From Chitinophagaceae bacterium (GTDB lineage: Bacteria > Bacteroidota > Bacteroidia > Chitinophagales > Chitinophagaceae): 23,025 nucleotides of DNA. Each line of letters starts with the position of its first letter. Within the stretch, counting starts at the first letter, position 1. Where the stretch lies: the NCBI GenBank assembly GCA_016786525.1, contig JAEUVW010000400.1, positions 1 through 23,025 of the forward strand, in the 5' to 3' direction. Below are positions 8,301 to 15,814 of this stretch, one piece after another. The notes beneath the pieces were generated by a model, which worked only from the letters and a program-made list of their open reading frames with translations, was not told the DNA's origin and ran no database searches. A program made the translations under genes and the position numbers.

Positions 8301-9155
8301 TTAGGCTTTCGCTGATGCGATCAGTTCTTTCGCCATTTTCACATAGTCATCGTTCTTAGCTTCGGTAGCCAGGGAGATCACTTCTTTTGCTGTAGCTACA
8401 GCCGCTTTTTTGTCACCCATTTTCAGTTCGATACGTGCTTTCAGCATGCGTACCCAAAACGCTTTAGGGTTTTGTTCTGCAGCTTTTTCTACCCACATTT
8501 TTGCTTTGGACAGGTCTTTACCGTTTTCGTAGTAGTAAGAAGCCGCCTGGAAATAAGGGCGTGAATCGTTTGCCAGTGCAGCATCGATGCTCTTCATTAC
8601 TTTACCGTCAATATCGGTACCGATCTTTACCGGAACGCGGGTATAGTCCCACATCAGTTCCAGCACAGCAGAAGTTGCTTTTACTTTAGCCAGGTTGATG
8701 GTGAAAGATTCTGTTTTTCCTTCGGTCATTTTCGGCGTCACGTTGATGCGGGCAACCTCTTTTTCTTTATTGTAATCGGCAACATTGCCGCCCAGCGCCA
8801 GGTCGCTGTACAGCATCACTGTCCAGCTGCTTTTGCCGGGAATGGTGTACAGGGCATAGGTGCCGGCTTTTACCGGTACGTCGCCGAAAGTAACGTCATC
8901 GCTAAAGGTCAGTTTGGTGGCGGCGTTTGCACCGGTACGCCATACTTTACCATAAGGCACCAGGTCGCCGAACACTACGCGTCCTTTTACTGCAGGGCGG
9001 GAATAGTCGATCGTGATCTCACCAAGGCCAAAGGCTTGTTTTACGGTTTGCGCCGGGCTTGGAGCCGGTACTTTCAAAGCCTGGGCTTGTGTGGTCAATG
9101 TGCTGAAAGCCATCAGGGCAGCACCGGCAATGGTCATTAGTTTAAACTTGTTCAT
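8301..9155 (-). CDS. Secreted DUF2911 protein with C-terminal TPR-like helices
   Basis: 284 residues. A signal peptide covers residues 1-25 (MNKFKLMTIAGAALMAFSTLTTQAQA). Residues about 30-175 match DUF2911: ITIDYSRPAVKGRVVFGDLVPYGKVWRTGAN, then FGDVPVKAGTYALYTIPG. From about 185 the chain becomes helical with TPR-like pattern (YYYENGKDLSKAKMWVEKAAEQNP). It is a periplasmic or outer-membrane-associated protein of unknown function, common in Bacteroidota. It begins 37 bases after the preceding minus-strand gene and may be co-transcribed with it. The terminator at 8242-8277 ends the unit. Confidence 0.9.
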   Translation of the reverse strand: MNKFKLMTIAGAALMAFSTLTTQAQALKVPAPSPAQTVKQAFGLGEITIDYSRPAVKGRVVFGDLVPYGKVWRTGANAATKLTFSDDVTFGDVPVKAGTYALYTIPGKSSWTVMLYSDLALGGNVADYNKEKEVARINVTPKMTEGKTESFTINLAKVKATSAVLELMWDYTRVPVKIGTDIDGKVMKSIDAALANDSRPYFQAASYYYENGKDLSKAKMWVEKAAEQNPKAFWVRMLKARIELKMGDKKAAVATAKEVISLATEAKNDDYVKMAKELIASAKA

Positions 9156-9192
9156 TGTGCTTGATTATTTTGTGAGTGTATAAAAATTGTTG

Positions 9193-10494
9193 CTATTGCT
9201 CCACAAGTACTGTGCCTGCCTGGTAATGGTACAGGTACAGGTGCTTGTTTTCAATGTAGTAAAAGTTGTTGTCGTTGTCCCACCTGGGCTTCAGCTCATA
9301 CTTTGTAAAGATGGCCATACCGTCATCATTGGTTTTTTCATTGAAGATGGCGCCATACTTGTTCAGCAGGTCGGTCATCCAGTACACCAGCTCAAAACCC
9401 CGGTAACTCAGTTCTGTGGGTTTGCCGCCAAAAACAGATTTGTACTTGTTGGCTATGGCGACACCCGAGGATACGGTAGGATCGAAATAATAAGGTTGTG
9501 TAATGTTGATCGAAATATGCTCTCCCCACTCGATCATTTTTTTATTGCTCACCAGGTTTTTCCAGGTGGGCATGCCATAGATATCAAAACGGTACTCCGG
9601 GAACCAGGAATGCAGCTGGTTCACAAACTTTTCCGCATACACGGGATCCAGTACCGGCACGATCACAATGTTTGTGGTATTGCTTTCCAGGGCGGCTGCC
9701 AGCTGGGCGGAATCGGGTAGTTTGTTACAGTCTATCTCGGTAAGGTTTTTGATCTCCCTGCCGTCTGTAATATACGTATAGGCCGCGCTGTCGTTGGTGC
9801 TGTTGGTTTTTTTGCAGATCAGTATACTTTCTCTGCTTCTTTTCTTCACGACAGATTTTACGATCGCTTCGCAATTGTTTTGCAAAGTAGGGTTCATCAA
9901 TATGAAGTAAGGGTTTTCCCTGATGCCGGCATCTGAGGGCGAAAAAGCAGAAATAAAGTTCACCTTCTTGGACTGGGCGTATTTAGCCAGGGCCGCAACA
10001 TTCTGAGCCGGTACGAAGCCGATGATGAGATCGGTATGCTTCAGGCTGTCTTTTTCTATCAGCTGCTCTGCTTTTGACCCTGCGGAGCTGATATCATGTA
10101 TAAAAATATCGGTCTTGTAACCCATGGTAGCCAGGGTATCTACCGCCAGCTTGATGCCTTCGTAAAAATTAAGACCACCCTGTACTTTTTCCGGCAGTTT
10201 CCCTTTTACCGTTACCTTATTGTCTTTTACCAGCTCATCCAGGTACAGCGGGATCAGGATATCGATCTGGTAGCGGTCACGTTTGATGCTGTTGGGATAG
10301 TTGAGCTCCCGCTTACGCCTGGGCTTTTCGGCCTTTTTCGCTTCGGGCTTGGGTTTGGGCGTATAATGAGTACCGCTGCCGGGCTTCTTGTTTTTCTTTT
10401 CTTTTTTCCAGAACTGCGCTCCGGCCTGGTAAGACAGGCCCAGGCACAAGATGAGCAATAAGCAATGAATGTGTATTCTTTTATTCAAAAGCAT
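9193..10494 (-). CDS. Exported periplasmic-binding-protein-like (type 1 fold) protein
   Basis: 433 residues. Residues 1-26 are a signal peptide (LLLILCLGLSYQAGA before Q). A basic, Pro/Lys-rich linker covers about 27-70. The rest resembles the type 1 periplasmic binding fold of branched-chain amino acid receptors: IDILIPLYLDE, a first lobe with EGIKLAVDTLATMGYKTDIFIHD, then LIIGFVPAQNVAALAKYAQ and VNFISAFSPSD, and a second lobe with NIVIVPVLDP. No ABC permease or ATPase gene is nearby, so transport is not supported; a sensory or cell-envelope role is possible. Related Bacteroidota proteins carry a LysM domain in front of this fold, which is not visible here. It starts 53 bases after guaA. Confidence 0.75.
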   Translation of the reverse strand: MLLNKRIHIHCLLLILCLGLSYQAGAQFWKKEKKNKKPGSGTHYTPKPKPEAKKAEKPRRKRELNYPNSIKRDRYQIDILIPLYLDELVKDNKVTVKGKLPEKVQGGLNFYEGIKLAVDTLATMGYKTDIFIHDISSAGSKAEQLIEKDSLKHTDLIIGFVPAQNVAALAKYAQSKKVNFISAFSPSDAGIRENPYFILMNPTLQNNCEAIVKSVVKKRSRESILICKKTNSTNDSAAYTYITDGREIKNLTEIDCNKLPDSAQLAAALESNTTNIVIVPVLDPVYAEKFVNQLHSWFPEYRFDIYGMPTWKNLVSNKKMIEWGEHISINITQPYYFDPTVSSGVAIANKYKSVFGGKPTELSYRGFELVYWMTDLLNKYGAIFNEKTNDDGMAIFTKYELKPRWDNDNNFYYIENKHLYLYHYQAGTVLVEQ

Positions 10495-10547
10495 TCCTGT
10501 TTTGTTCCGGTTAGGGTTGGTTTCAAAATATCAAAGCTATGCCAGGC

Positions 10548-12086
10548 TTATTCCCATTCTATCGTTGCCGGCGGCTTGGAGCTGATGTCGTACACGACGC
10601 GGTTGATACCCCTTACCCGGTTGATGATATCGTTGGATACCTGGGCCAGGAAATCGTAGGGCAACTGGGCCCAGTCCGCCGTCATGCCGTCTACCGAGGT
10701 CACAGCACGCAGGGCTACCGTGTATTCGTAGGTACGCTCATCGCCCATCACGCCCACACTCTGCACAGGCAGCAACATAGCCCCGGCCTGCCATACTTTG
10801 TCGTACAGGCCTTTTTCGCGCAGCAGGTTGATGTAAATGGCGTCTGCTTCCTGCAGCATCTTCACTTTCTCCTCGCTGACCGCACCCAGTACCCTGATGC
10901 CCAGGCCCGGGCCGGGGAAGGGGTGCCGGCCGATAAAAATATGCTCGATACCCATCTCTGTACCAATGCGGCGCACTTCGTCCTTAAACAGCAGGCGCAG
11001 GGGCTCTACCAGTTTCAGGTGCATCTTTTCGGGCAGGCCGCCGACATTGTGGTGCGACTTGATGGTCTGTGAAGGCCCATGCACGGACATCGATTCGATC
11101 ACATCGGGATAAATAGTGCCCTGACCCAGGAAGCTTACTCCTTCCAGCAAGGCGCCTTCCTCTACAAACACGTCAATAAACAGGCGACCGATGATCTTGC
11201 GTTTGGCCTCAGGATCACTAACGCCTTCCATCTCTTTGTAAAAGCGCTGGCTGGCATCCACGCCTTTTGTATTCAGGCCCAGGGTTTCATAGCCTTTGAG
11301 CACTTGCTGAAATTCGTCTTTGCGCAGCAGGCCATTGTCTACGAAGATGCAATACAGGTTTTTACCGATTGCCTTGTTGATGAGCATGGCGGCTACGGTA
11401 GAGTCTACCCCTCCGCTCAGGGCCATCACCACTTTCTGATCGCCGATCTGCTCTTTTAGTTTTGCGACTGTTTCTTCCACGAAAGCAGCCGGCGTCCAGT
11501 CCTGCTGGCAGCCGCAGATACCAACGATAAAGTTGCGGAGCATTTTACGGCCTTCCAGGCTGTGGGTCACTTCGGGGTGAAACTGGATGGCGTACACAGG
11601 ATTCGGGGCATAGGAGGCCGGGGCCTTAAATGCCGCTACAGGAATGCTGTCCGTCGTGGCGATGATCTCAAAGCCATCGGCCAGGCGCTTTACAGAATCA
11701 CTATGGCTCATCCATACCTGTGTACCTTCGGAAATACCCTCGAACAGTTCGTTGTGTACAATCGACTTCAGGTGCGCTCTTCCATATTCGCGATGTGCGG
11801 ATTTACCCACCTCGCCTCCGGATTGCTGGGCCAGCAACTGGGCTCCGTAGCAGACCGCCAGTACCGGCACTTGCTGTGCCATGGCCTGTATGTCGGGCTT
11901 GGGCGCTTCCGGGTCATTGACAGAATACGGGGAGCCGGCCAGGATGATCCCTTTCAGGCCCGCTTCATAATTGACCGGTTTGGTGCAGGGTTGTATTTCG
12001 CAATAGACATTCAGTTCGCGGATATTGCGCGCAATCAGCTGCGTGTATTGCGAACCGAAATCGAGAATAAGGATTTTATTGTGCAT
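10548..12086 (-). CDS. guaA: GMP synthase (glutamine-hydrolysing)
   Basis: 512 residues, normal full length. The N-terminal class I glutamine amidotransferase has its nucleophile Cys79 in VCYGAQ and the His170/Glu172 pair in FHPEVTHS. The ATP-pyrophosphatase domain has the P-loop SGGVDS at 224-229. The C-terminal dimerisation domain ends in the family-typical PPATIEWE. The enzyme converts XMP to GMP using ATP and glutamine-derived ammonia in the cytoplasm. It lies 18 bases after the DUF3467 gene, suggesting co-transcription. No guanine or xanthine riboswitch is evident upstream. Confidence 0.98.
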   Translation of the reverse strand: MHNKILILDFGSQYTQLIARNIRELNVYCEIQPCTKPVNYEAGLKGIILAGSPYSVNDPEAPKPDIQAMAQQVPVLAVCYGAQLLAQQSGGEVGKSAHREYGRAHLKSIVHNELFEGISEGTQVWMSHSDSVKRLADGFEIIATTDSIPVAAFKAPASYAPNPVYAIQFHPEVTHSLEGRKMLRNFIVGICGCQQDWTPAAFVEETVAKLKEQIGDQKVVMALSGGVDSTVAAMLINKAIGKNLYCIFVDNGLLRKDEFQQVLKGYETLGLNTKGVDASQRFYKEMEGVSDPEAKRKIIGRLFIDVFVEEGALLEGVSFLGQGTIYPDVIESMSVHGPSQTIKSHHNVGGLPEKMHLKLVEPLRLLFKDEVRRIGTEMGIEHIFIGRHPFPGPGLGIRVLGAVSEEKVKMLQEADAIYINLLREKGLYDKVWQAGAMLLPVQSVGVMGDERTYEYTVALRAVTSVDGMTADWAQLPYDFLAQVSNDIINRVRGINRVVYDISSKPPATIEWE

Positions 12087-12104
12087 CTGTAGATTGAAAA
12101 ATAA

Positions 12105-12413
12105 TTAAGCTTGTCCTGTTTGTCCGCCCAGGGTAAAAGGCACGGCTTGTTGCGCCTGTTCTTTGATGGTACCGTTTGCTGCTTCGAATTGTTTCACATT
12201 GTCGATCAGCGCCAGCATCAGGCGTTTGGCGTGCTGAGGGGTCATCACGACACGGCTTTTTACTTTAGACTTGGGCGTATTGGGCATTACATTGACGAAG
12301 TCGATGATGAATTCGGCAAAGGAATGGGTAATGATTGCGAGGTTGGCATACTGGCCATCCGCCATTTCTTCTGTCAGTTCTATGTTCAGTTGTTGTTGTT
12401 CCTGGTTTTCCAT
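12105..12413 (-). CDS. DUF3467 protein
   Basis: 102 residues. The core YANLAIITHSFAEFIIDFVNVMPNTPKSKVKSRVVMTPQHAKRL is split here only as described: YANLAIITHS, then EFIIDFVNVMP, then KVKSRVVMTPQHAKRL, which is the DUF3467 signature. The N-terminus is Gln/Glu-rich and the C-terminus low in complexity. It has no signal peptide or membrane segment and is therefore cytoplasmic. The function is unknown. It is the first gene of the guaA unit, with a TAnnTTTG element 37 bases before its start. Confidence 0.88.
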   Translation of the reverse strand: MENQEQQQLNIELTEEMADGQYANLAIITHSFAEFIIDFVNVMPNTPKSKVKSRVVMTPQHAKRLMLALIDNVKQFEAANGTIKEQAQQAVPFTLGGQTGQA

Positions 12414-12450
12414 GCGGGAATTATTTTAGATTGTTTGCTTTATGAGGGGG

Positions 12451-12458
12451 CAAAATTA
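12451..12458 (-). promoter_or_regulatory. Candidate -7 promoter element for DUF3467-guaA
   Basis: TAATTTTG on the minus strand fits TAnnTTTG and lies 37 bases before the ATG at 12413. No clear -33 TTTG is present at the usual distance. Confidence 0.45.
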
Positions 12459-12534
12459 CTAAAAGGCGGCGGCATTACTATGCCGTGCCGGTAAATTTAT
12501 ACTGATACTAGATTAAGCTACGGCTATACCTGCC

Positions 12535-12840
12535 TCAGGCTTCCTGGTCCCCGGGATGGGTAATCAGCGATACGGTTTGCTCCGACAAGTAGGCATAGGC
12601 CGTTTTTAGTTCGGCATGCCATTGTTCCTGCCCGTCGATATAAGCGCTGAAACGCTCCATAAAGGAGCGGAATGCCAGCCTTTGGGTCTCTTCTATTCCC
12701 TGCAGCGATTCTGCCAGGATCTCGAACTGTTCCAGTAAGGCTTCTGTTTGCTCCTGCTGTTCATTGCGGTGGTCCATGTAAGGGGCAAAGCGCTTCAGGA
12801 TTTCGAAGGCAAAGCGGGCTTTTTCTTTTTGTAAGGACAT
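12535..12840 (-). CDS. Small hypothetical helical protein
   Basis: 101 residues, not recognised. It is predicted to be almost all helix, with many Glu and Gln (HRNEQQEQTEALLEQFEIL) and aromatic residues in amphipathic spacing. There is no signal peptide, membrane segment or cysteine. It starts 13 bases after the DUF421 gene, so translation is probably coupled within the cluster, and it is the last gene before a 121-base gap. Confidence 0.65.
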   Translation of the reverse strand: MSLQKEKARFAFEILKRFAPYMDHRNEQQEQTEALLEQFEILAESLQGIEETQRLAFRSFMERFSAYIDGQEQWHAELKTAYAYLSEQTVSLITHPGDQEA

Positions 12841-12853
12841 GATACTGTATCGT

Positions 12854-13393
12854 TTAGCTTCTTACGATCCGGGCTTTTAACTTATGTTTCCGGGGTATGC
12901 TGCTGCGCTTCTGGTAATTGGTACTGATCACGCTGATGTTGCCATCCACTTCAAGCATAGCCAGGTTTACCTCCGAAATATCGTTGACACCGTGTTCGCG
13001 GATCGCAGCATGCAATTCAGCCAGGGAAATCTCGGCCTGCCGGCAGTTCTTTTCCTGAACGGCACCCTCGTAGATGAGCAGGATCGGATCGCCCTGCAGC
13101 AATTTATTCAGGCGCTCGTTTTTATACAGCAGTTTTTTAAACGTATAATTGGCGGCAAACAGCGCAGCGGCGGCAACCAGGCCTCCTGTGAGACTGGTAT
13201 CCGGCCCTACCATTGCGTTTTGTACGGCATTGCTGATGAGCAGGATAAAAACCAGGTCTACTACGGACAACTGCGCCAGCTCTTTTTTACCAAATACCCG
13301 CAGCGCAAGGATAATGAACAGGTACACGGCGAGCGCGCGTACGACGATCTCTACAAAGGGCAGGTGGTAGAAGTCGGTAAAACGGTATGGCAT
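12854..13393 (-). CDS. DUF421 (YetF-like) membrane protein
   Basis: 179 residues. Three hydrophobic helices lie at about 15-34, 43-60 and 66-84, containing VVRALAVYLFIILALRVFGKKELAQLS, given here in pieces: RALAVYLFIILALRVFG and KKELAQLSVVDLVFILLISN. A cytoplasmic domain follows, with GDPILLIYEGAVQ and the pattern of the YetF C-terminal domain (ISLAELHAAIREHGV then NLAMLEVDGNISVI). The family is known from Bacillus spore and envelope proteins, but its biochemical role is unclear. It sits in a tight minus-strand cluster, 27 bases after the methyltransferase. Confidence 0.88.
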   Translation of the reverse strand: MPYRFTDFYHLPFVEIVVRALAVYLFIILALRVFGKKELAQLSVVDLVFILLISNAVQNAMVGPDTSLTGGLVAAAALFAANYTFKKLLYKNERLNKLLQGDPILLIYEGAVQEKNCRQAEISLAELHAAIREHGVNDISEVNLAMLEVDGNISVISTNYQKRSSIPRKHKLKARIVRS

Positions 13394-13420
13394 ATCCTTC
13401 CCGGGGTTTTAAGATCCAGG

Positions 13421-14212
13421 TTACAGACCTACGGTATAGTAGACGCAGGTGGTCACAAAGTTGCGCAAATAGGGTATATAGCCCACAAATGCAGCCTGCT
13501 TCCTGGGTTTCAGTCCGAATTTATACTTATAGATCGGGTTGATCAGATAATGCTGCTTGTTCACTATTTTAAGCCCTGCTTCTTTGACATAGCGCTCAAA
13601 CTGGCCTATGGTAATACTGGTATCCCATATCTCTGCAAGGTCACGGATCTTTACTTCATCCTCGCCCATCATACGGAGCAGGCGGATGTACAGGCCGCGG
13701 GGCAGGATATGGTAGTACGGCAATTTGCTGGCCAGTTTACCGCTGCATACCTGCTGGTGACCGCCGAAAGGCATATACCAGGGCGGGAAACCAAAAAAGA
13801 TCTGGCCTCCGGGGCGTAAAAAGCGGCTGAGATGCGGGATAAATTTCTGCTGCTCCGGTACGTGTTCGATCACATCTTTGAGGATGATAATGTCAAAATC
13901 ATTGGCATATTGATCGACGAAGTCCTGGTCGTAAATATTTTTGAAGATAAAAGAAGCCTGGCCTTTGTCCACGTACTCCTTTAAGATGTCGTTGGCAATT
14001 CTGACACGGTCTTCTGCCAGGTCCACGCCCAGGCAGTAACAATCTCTTTTCAGGAAGGGCAGCAGCACCCCGCCCTCGCCACAGCCGACTTCCAGTACCC
14101 GGGTAGCGGAGTTGATGGCATGCGTCTTTTCGATAAAAGGCAATACATAAGCCTCAGCGTTTTCGTTCTGCTGATCAAAGCGGACCTGTGTATTCGTGTG
14201 TTGTAGAAGCAA
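13421..14212 (-). CDS. Class I SAM-dependent methyltransferase
   Basis: 263 residues. Motif I VLEVGCGEGG (residues 39-48) binds SAM, with the acidic ribose contact in LGVDLAED (D64). DIIILKDVIEHVPE and FLRPGGQIFFGFPP are the later motifs of the Rossmann fold. The C-terminal part has a basic-aromatic tail with hydrophobic stretches (PYLRNFVTTCVYYTVGL) that could associate with a membrane. The substrate cannot be told from sequence; lipid, quinone and sugar methylation are all possible. It lies between the DAHP synthase-chorismate mutase and DUF421 genes with 27-base gaps on both sides. Confidence 0.85.
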   Translation of the reverse strand: MLLQHTNTQVRFDQQNENAEAYVLPFIEKTHAINSATRVLEVGCGEGGVLLPFLKRDCYCLGVDLAEDRVRIANDILKEYVDKGQASFIFKNIYDQDFVDQYANDFDIIILKDVIEHVPEQQKFIPHLSRFLRPGGQIFFGFPPWYMPFGGHQQVCSGKLASKLPYYHILPRGLYIRLLRMMGEDEVKIRDLAEIWDTSITIGQFERYVKEAGLKIVNKQHYLINPIYKYKFGLKPRKQAAFVGYIPYLRNFVTTCVYYTVGL

Positions 14213-14239
14213 AACGGGTTATTTTAACAGATGGCGAAT

Positions 14240-15316
14240 TTACTGGTTTTTTGCTGAATTCTGCACAGGCTGTTCGAGCTGTCTGCGGATGCTTTCGTCA
14301 TGAATGATTTGCCAGAGGGCAGAGATGTATTGCTCATCCAGCATAAGCCTGCTGCCCTGGCTGCGCCTGGTTTCCATGATTTCGCGCCAGCGTTCCGGCT
14401 GGTAGGCCGTCATATTGTTTTTGCGCTTGATCTCCCCCATCTGGCTGCTGATCTCCATCCGGCGTGACAGCAGGTCAATGATCTCCGCATCAATATTATC
14501 TGCCACCTGCCTCAGGTATTCCAATTCGAGCATGCCATCGCTGCCGGAAGGAATTTCTTTGCGGATGACCAGTTGCTGCAACAGGTCTTTAAGCCCGGCC
14601 GGGCTCAGTTGCTGGGCGGCGTCGGTCAGTGCCGCCTCCGGGTGGCTGTGCGTTTCGATCATCAGCCCGTCAAAGCCGATGTCCATTGCCTTTTGTGCTA
14701 CGCGGGGTACGAGGTCCGCCTTCCCGGTAATATGGCTGGGGTCACAGAAAATAGGCAGGCCGGGAATACGGCGCCTTAACTCTACGGGAATGATCCAGTT
14801 GGGTTGGTTGCGGTAGCTGTTCACCGTTTTATAGGCAGAAAAGCCCCGGTGTATCGCCGCTACATCTTTAATGCCTGCAGTTTTAATGCGTTCAATAGCG
14901 CCCTGCCATAGGTCCACATCCGGGTTTACCGGGTTCTTCACCATTACAGGGATATCGTTTCCCCGCAAGGCATCGGCCAGGTGCTGCACCTGGAAAGGGT
15001 TTACCGTTGTGCGGGCGCCGATCCACAAAGCATCAATGCCGTATTGGAGCGCCAGCTCCACATGTTCGGCTTCCGCTACCTCTATGGCCAGGGCAAAGCC
15101 AAATTCCTGGCGGATCTCCTGCAGCCAGTCCAGAGCAATTGCACCTTTGCCTTCGAAAGATCCGGGGCGGGTACGGGGTTTCCATACCCCGGCCCTGAAC
15201 AATTGCAGGGGTAAACCGGCCATTCCCCTGGCCGTCTGCCATAGCTGTTCCCTGGATTCAGCGCTGCAGGGACCGGCAATCAGGAAGGGTTTATGGGCAG
15301 GTGTAAAAAAAGACAT
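14240..15316 (-). CDS. Bifunctional DAHP synthase / chorismate mutase
   Basis: 358 residues. The N-terminal about 250 residues are a DAHP synthase of the I-beta type: IAGPCSAES (15-21), FRAGVWKPRTRPGSFEG, GARTTVNPF, PVMVKNPVNP, IHRGFS and DPSH. The enzyme joins phosphoenolpyruvate and erythrose 4-phosphate as the first step of aromatic synthesis. A C-terminal AroQ-type chorismate mutase domain (about 265-345) shows LRQVADNIDAEIIDLLSRR, the catalytic Lys in IKRKN, and PERWREIMETRR. It converts chorismate to prephenate. In such fusions the mutase domain usually also mediates prephenate feedback on the synthase. No other shikimate genes are nearby. A TAACTTTG box ends 4 bases before the ATG. Confidence 0.95.
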   Translation of the reverse strand: MSFFTPAHKPFLIAGPCSAESREQLWQTARGMAGLPLQLFRAGVWKPRTRPGSFEGKGAIALDWLQEIRQEFGFALAIEVAEAEHVELALQYGIDALWIGARTTVNPFQVQHLADALRGNDIPVMVKNPVNPDVDLWQGAIERIKTAGIKDVAAIHRGFSAYKTVNSYRNQPNWIIPVELRRRIPGLPIFCDPSHITGKADLVPRVAQKAMDIGFDGLMIETHSHPEAALTDAAQQLSPAGLKDLLQQLVIRKEIPSGSDGMLELEYLRQVADNIDAEIIDLLSRRMEISSQMGEIKRKNNMTAYQPERWREIMETRRSQGSRLMLDEQYISALWQIIHDESIRRQLEQPVQNSAKNQ

Positions 15317-15320
15317 AGAG

Positions 15321-15328
15321 CAAAGTTA
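15321..15328 (-). promoter_or_regulatory. Candidate -7 element abutting the DAHP synthase start
   Basis: TAACTTTG on the minus strand fits TAnnTTTG exactly but ends only 4 bases before the ATG. Transcription would start at or within the start codon. No -33 element is seen at standard spacing, so it may be a chance match. Confidence 0.3.
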
Positions 15329-15367
15329 ATGGTATTGACAAAGCGCCTGAAGCGCTGCTTGCAGGGC

Positions 15368-15805
15368 TTATAATAATTTTTGCATTACCCTGTGTGGAAT
15401 GCCCACTTCTTCAAACTCGGGCCCTTCCGCCTGGTAAGCCAGTTTTTCATAAAAACCGACCGCATGTGTACGTGCATGCAATACCATTTGTTTAAAACCG
15501 TGCTGCCGGCCATAAGCCTCTGCCGCAGCCACCAGTTGCCGGCCTACGCCTTTCTGCTGTAGCGTGTCATCCACAGCCATTTGCCGGAGTTTCAGTTTTG
15601 CGCCGGGCATTGGCCTCAGCATGACGCAGCCTGTTACCACACCATCTCCTACCGCTGCGAAAATGAGATCATTCGCTTCTTCGCCCAGGTCTTCGCGATA
15701 CAGTGAAAGGCCCAGGGGTAGACGCAATATCTTTTCCCGCAGCTCAAAAACACCCTTATAAAGCGGGCTTTCCCGGTCAATCTGTTGTATGGTAATCGAA
15801 GACAT
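15368..15805 (-). CDS. GNAT family N-acetyltransferase
   Basis: 145 residues. The acetyl-CoA-binding motif A is visible as LRQMAVDDTLQQKGVGRQLV (Q/R-x-x-G-x-G/A in QQKGVG), followed by AEAYGRQHGFKQMVLHART and VGFYEKLAYQ of the C-terminal strands. The end FEEVGIPHRVMQK resembles ElaA-like members. The substrate is unknown. It starts 9 bases after the VWA gene and is separated from the DAHP synthase gene by 51 bases. Confidence 0.88.
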   Translation of the reverse strand: MSSITIQQIDRESPLYKGVFELREKILRLPLGLSLYREDLGEEANDLIFAAVGDGVVTGCVMLRPMPGAKLKLRQMAVDDTLQQKGVGRQLVAAAEAYGRQHGFKQMVLHARTHAVGFYEKLAYQAEGPEFEEVGIPHRVMQKLL

Positions 15806-15814
15806 AAAGCTGTA

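Noticed and set aside
12884..13819. A 311-codon plus-strand frame opposite DUF421 and the methyltransferase
   Set aside because: It spans two real minus-strand genes and the gap between them, as a shadow frame would.
15338..15356. Short hairpin AGCGC/GCGCT between the GNAT and DAHP synthase genes
   Set aside because: Five pairs and only TTG after it on the minus strand; too weak to call a terminator.
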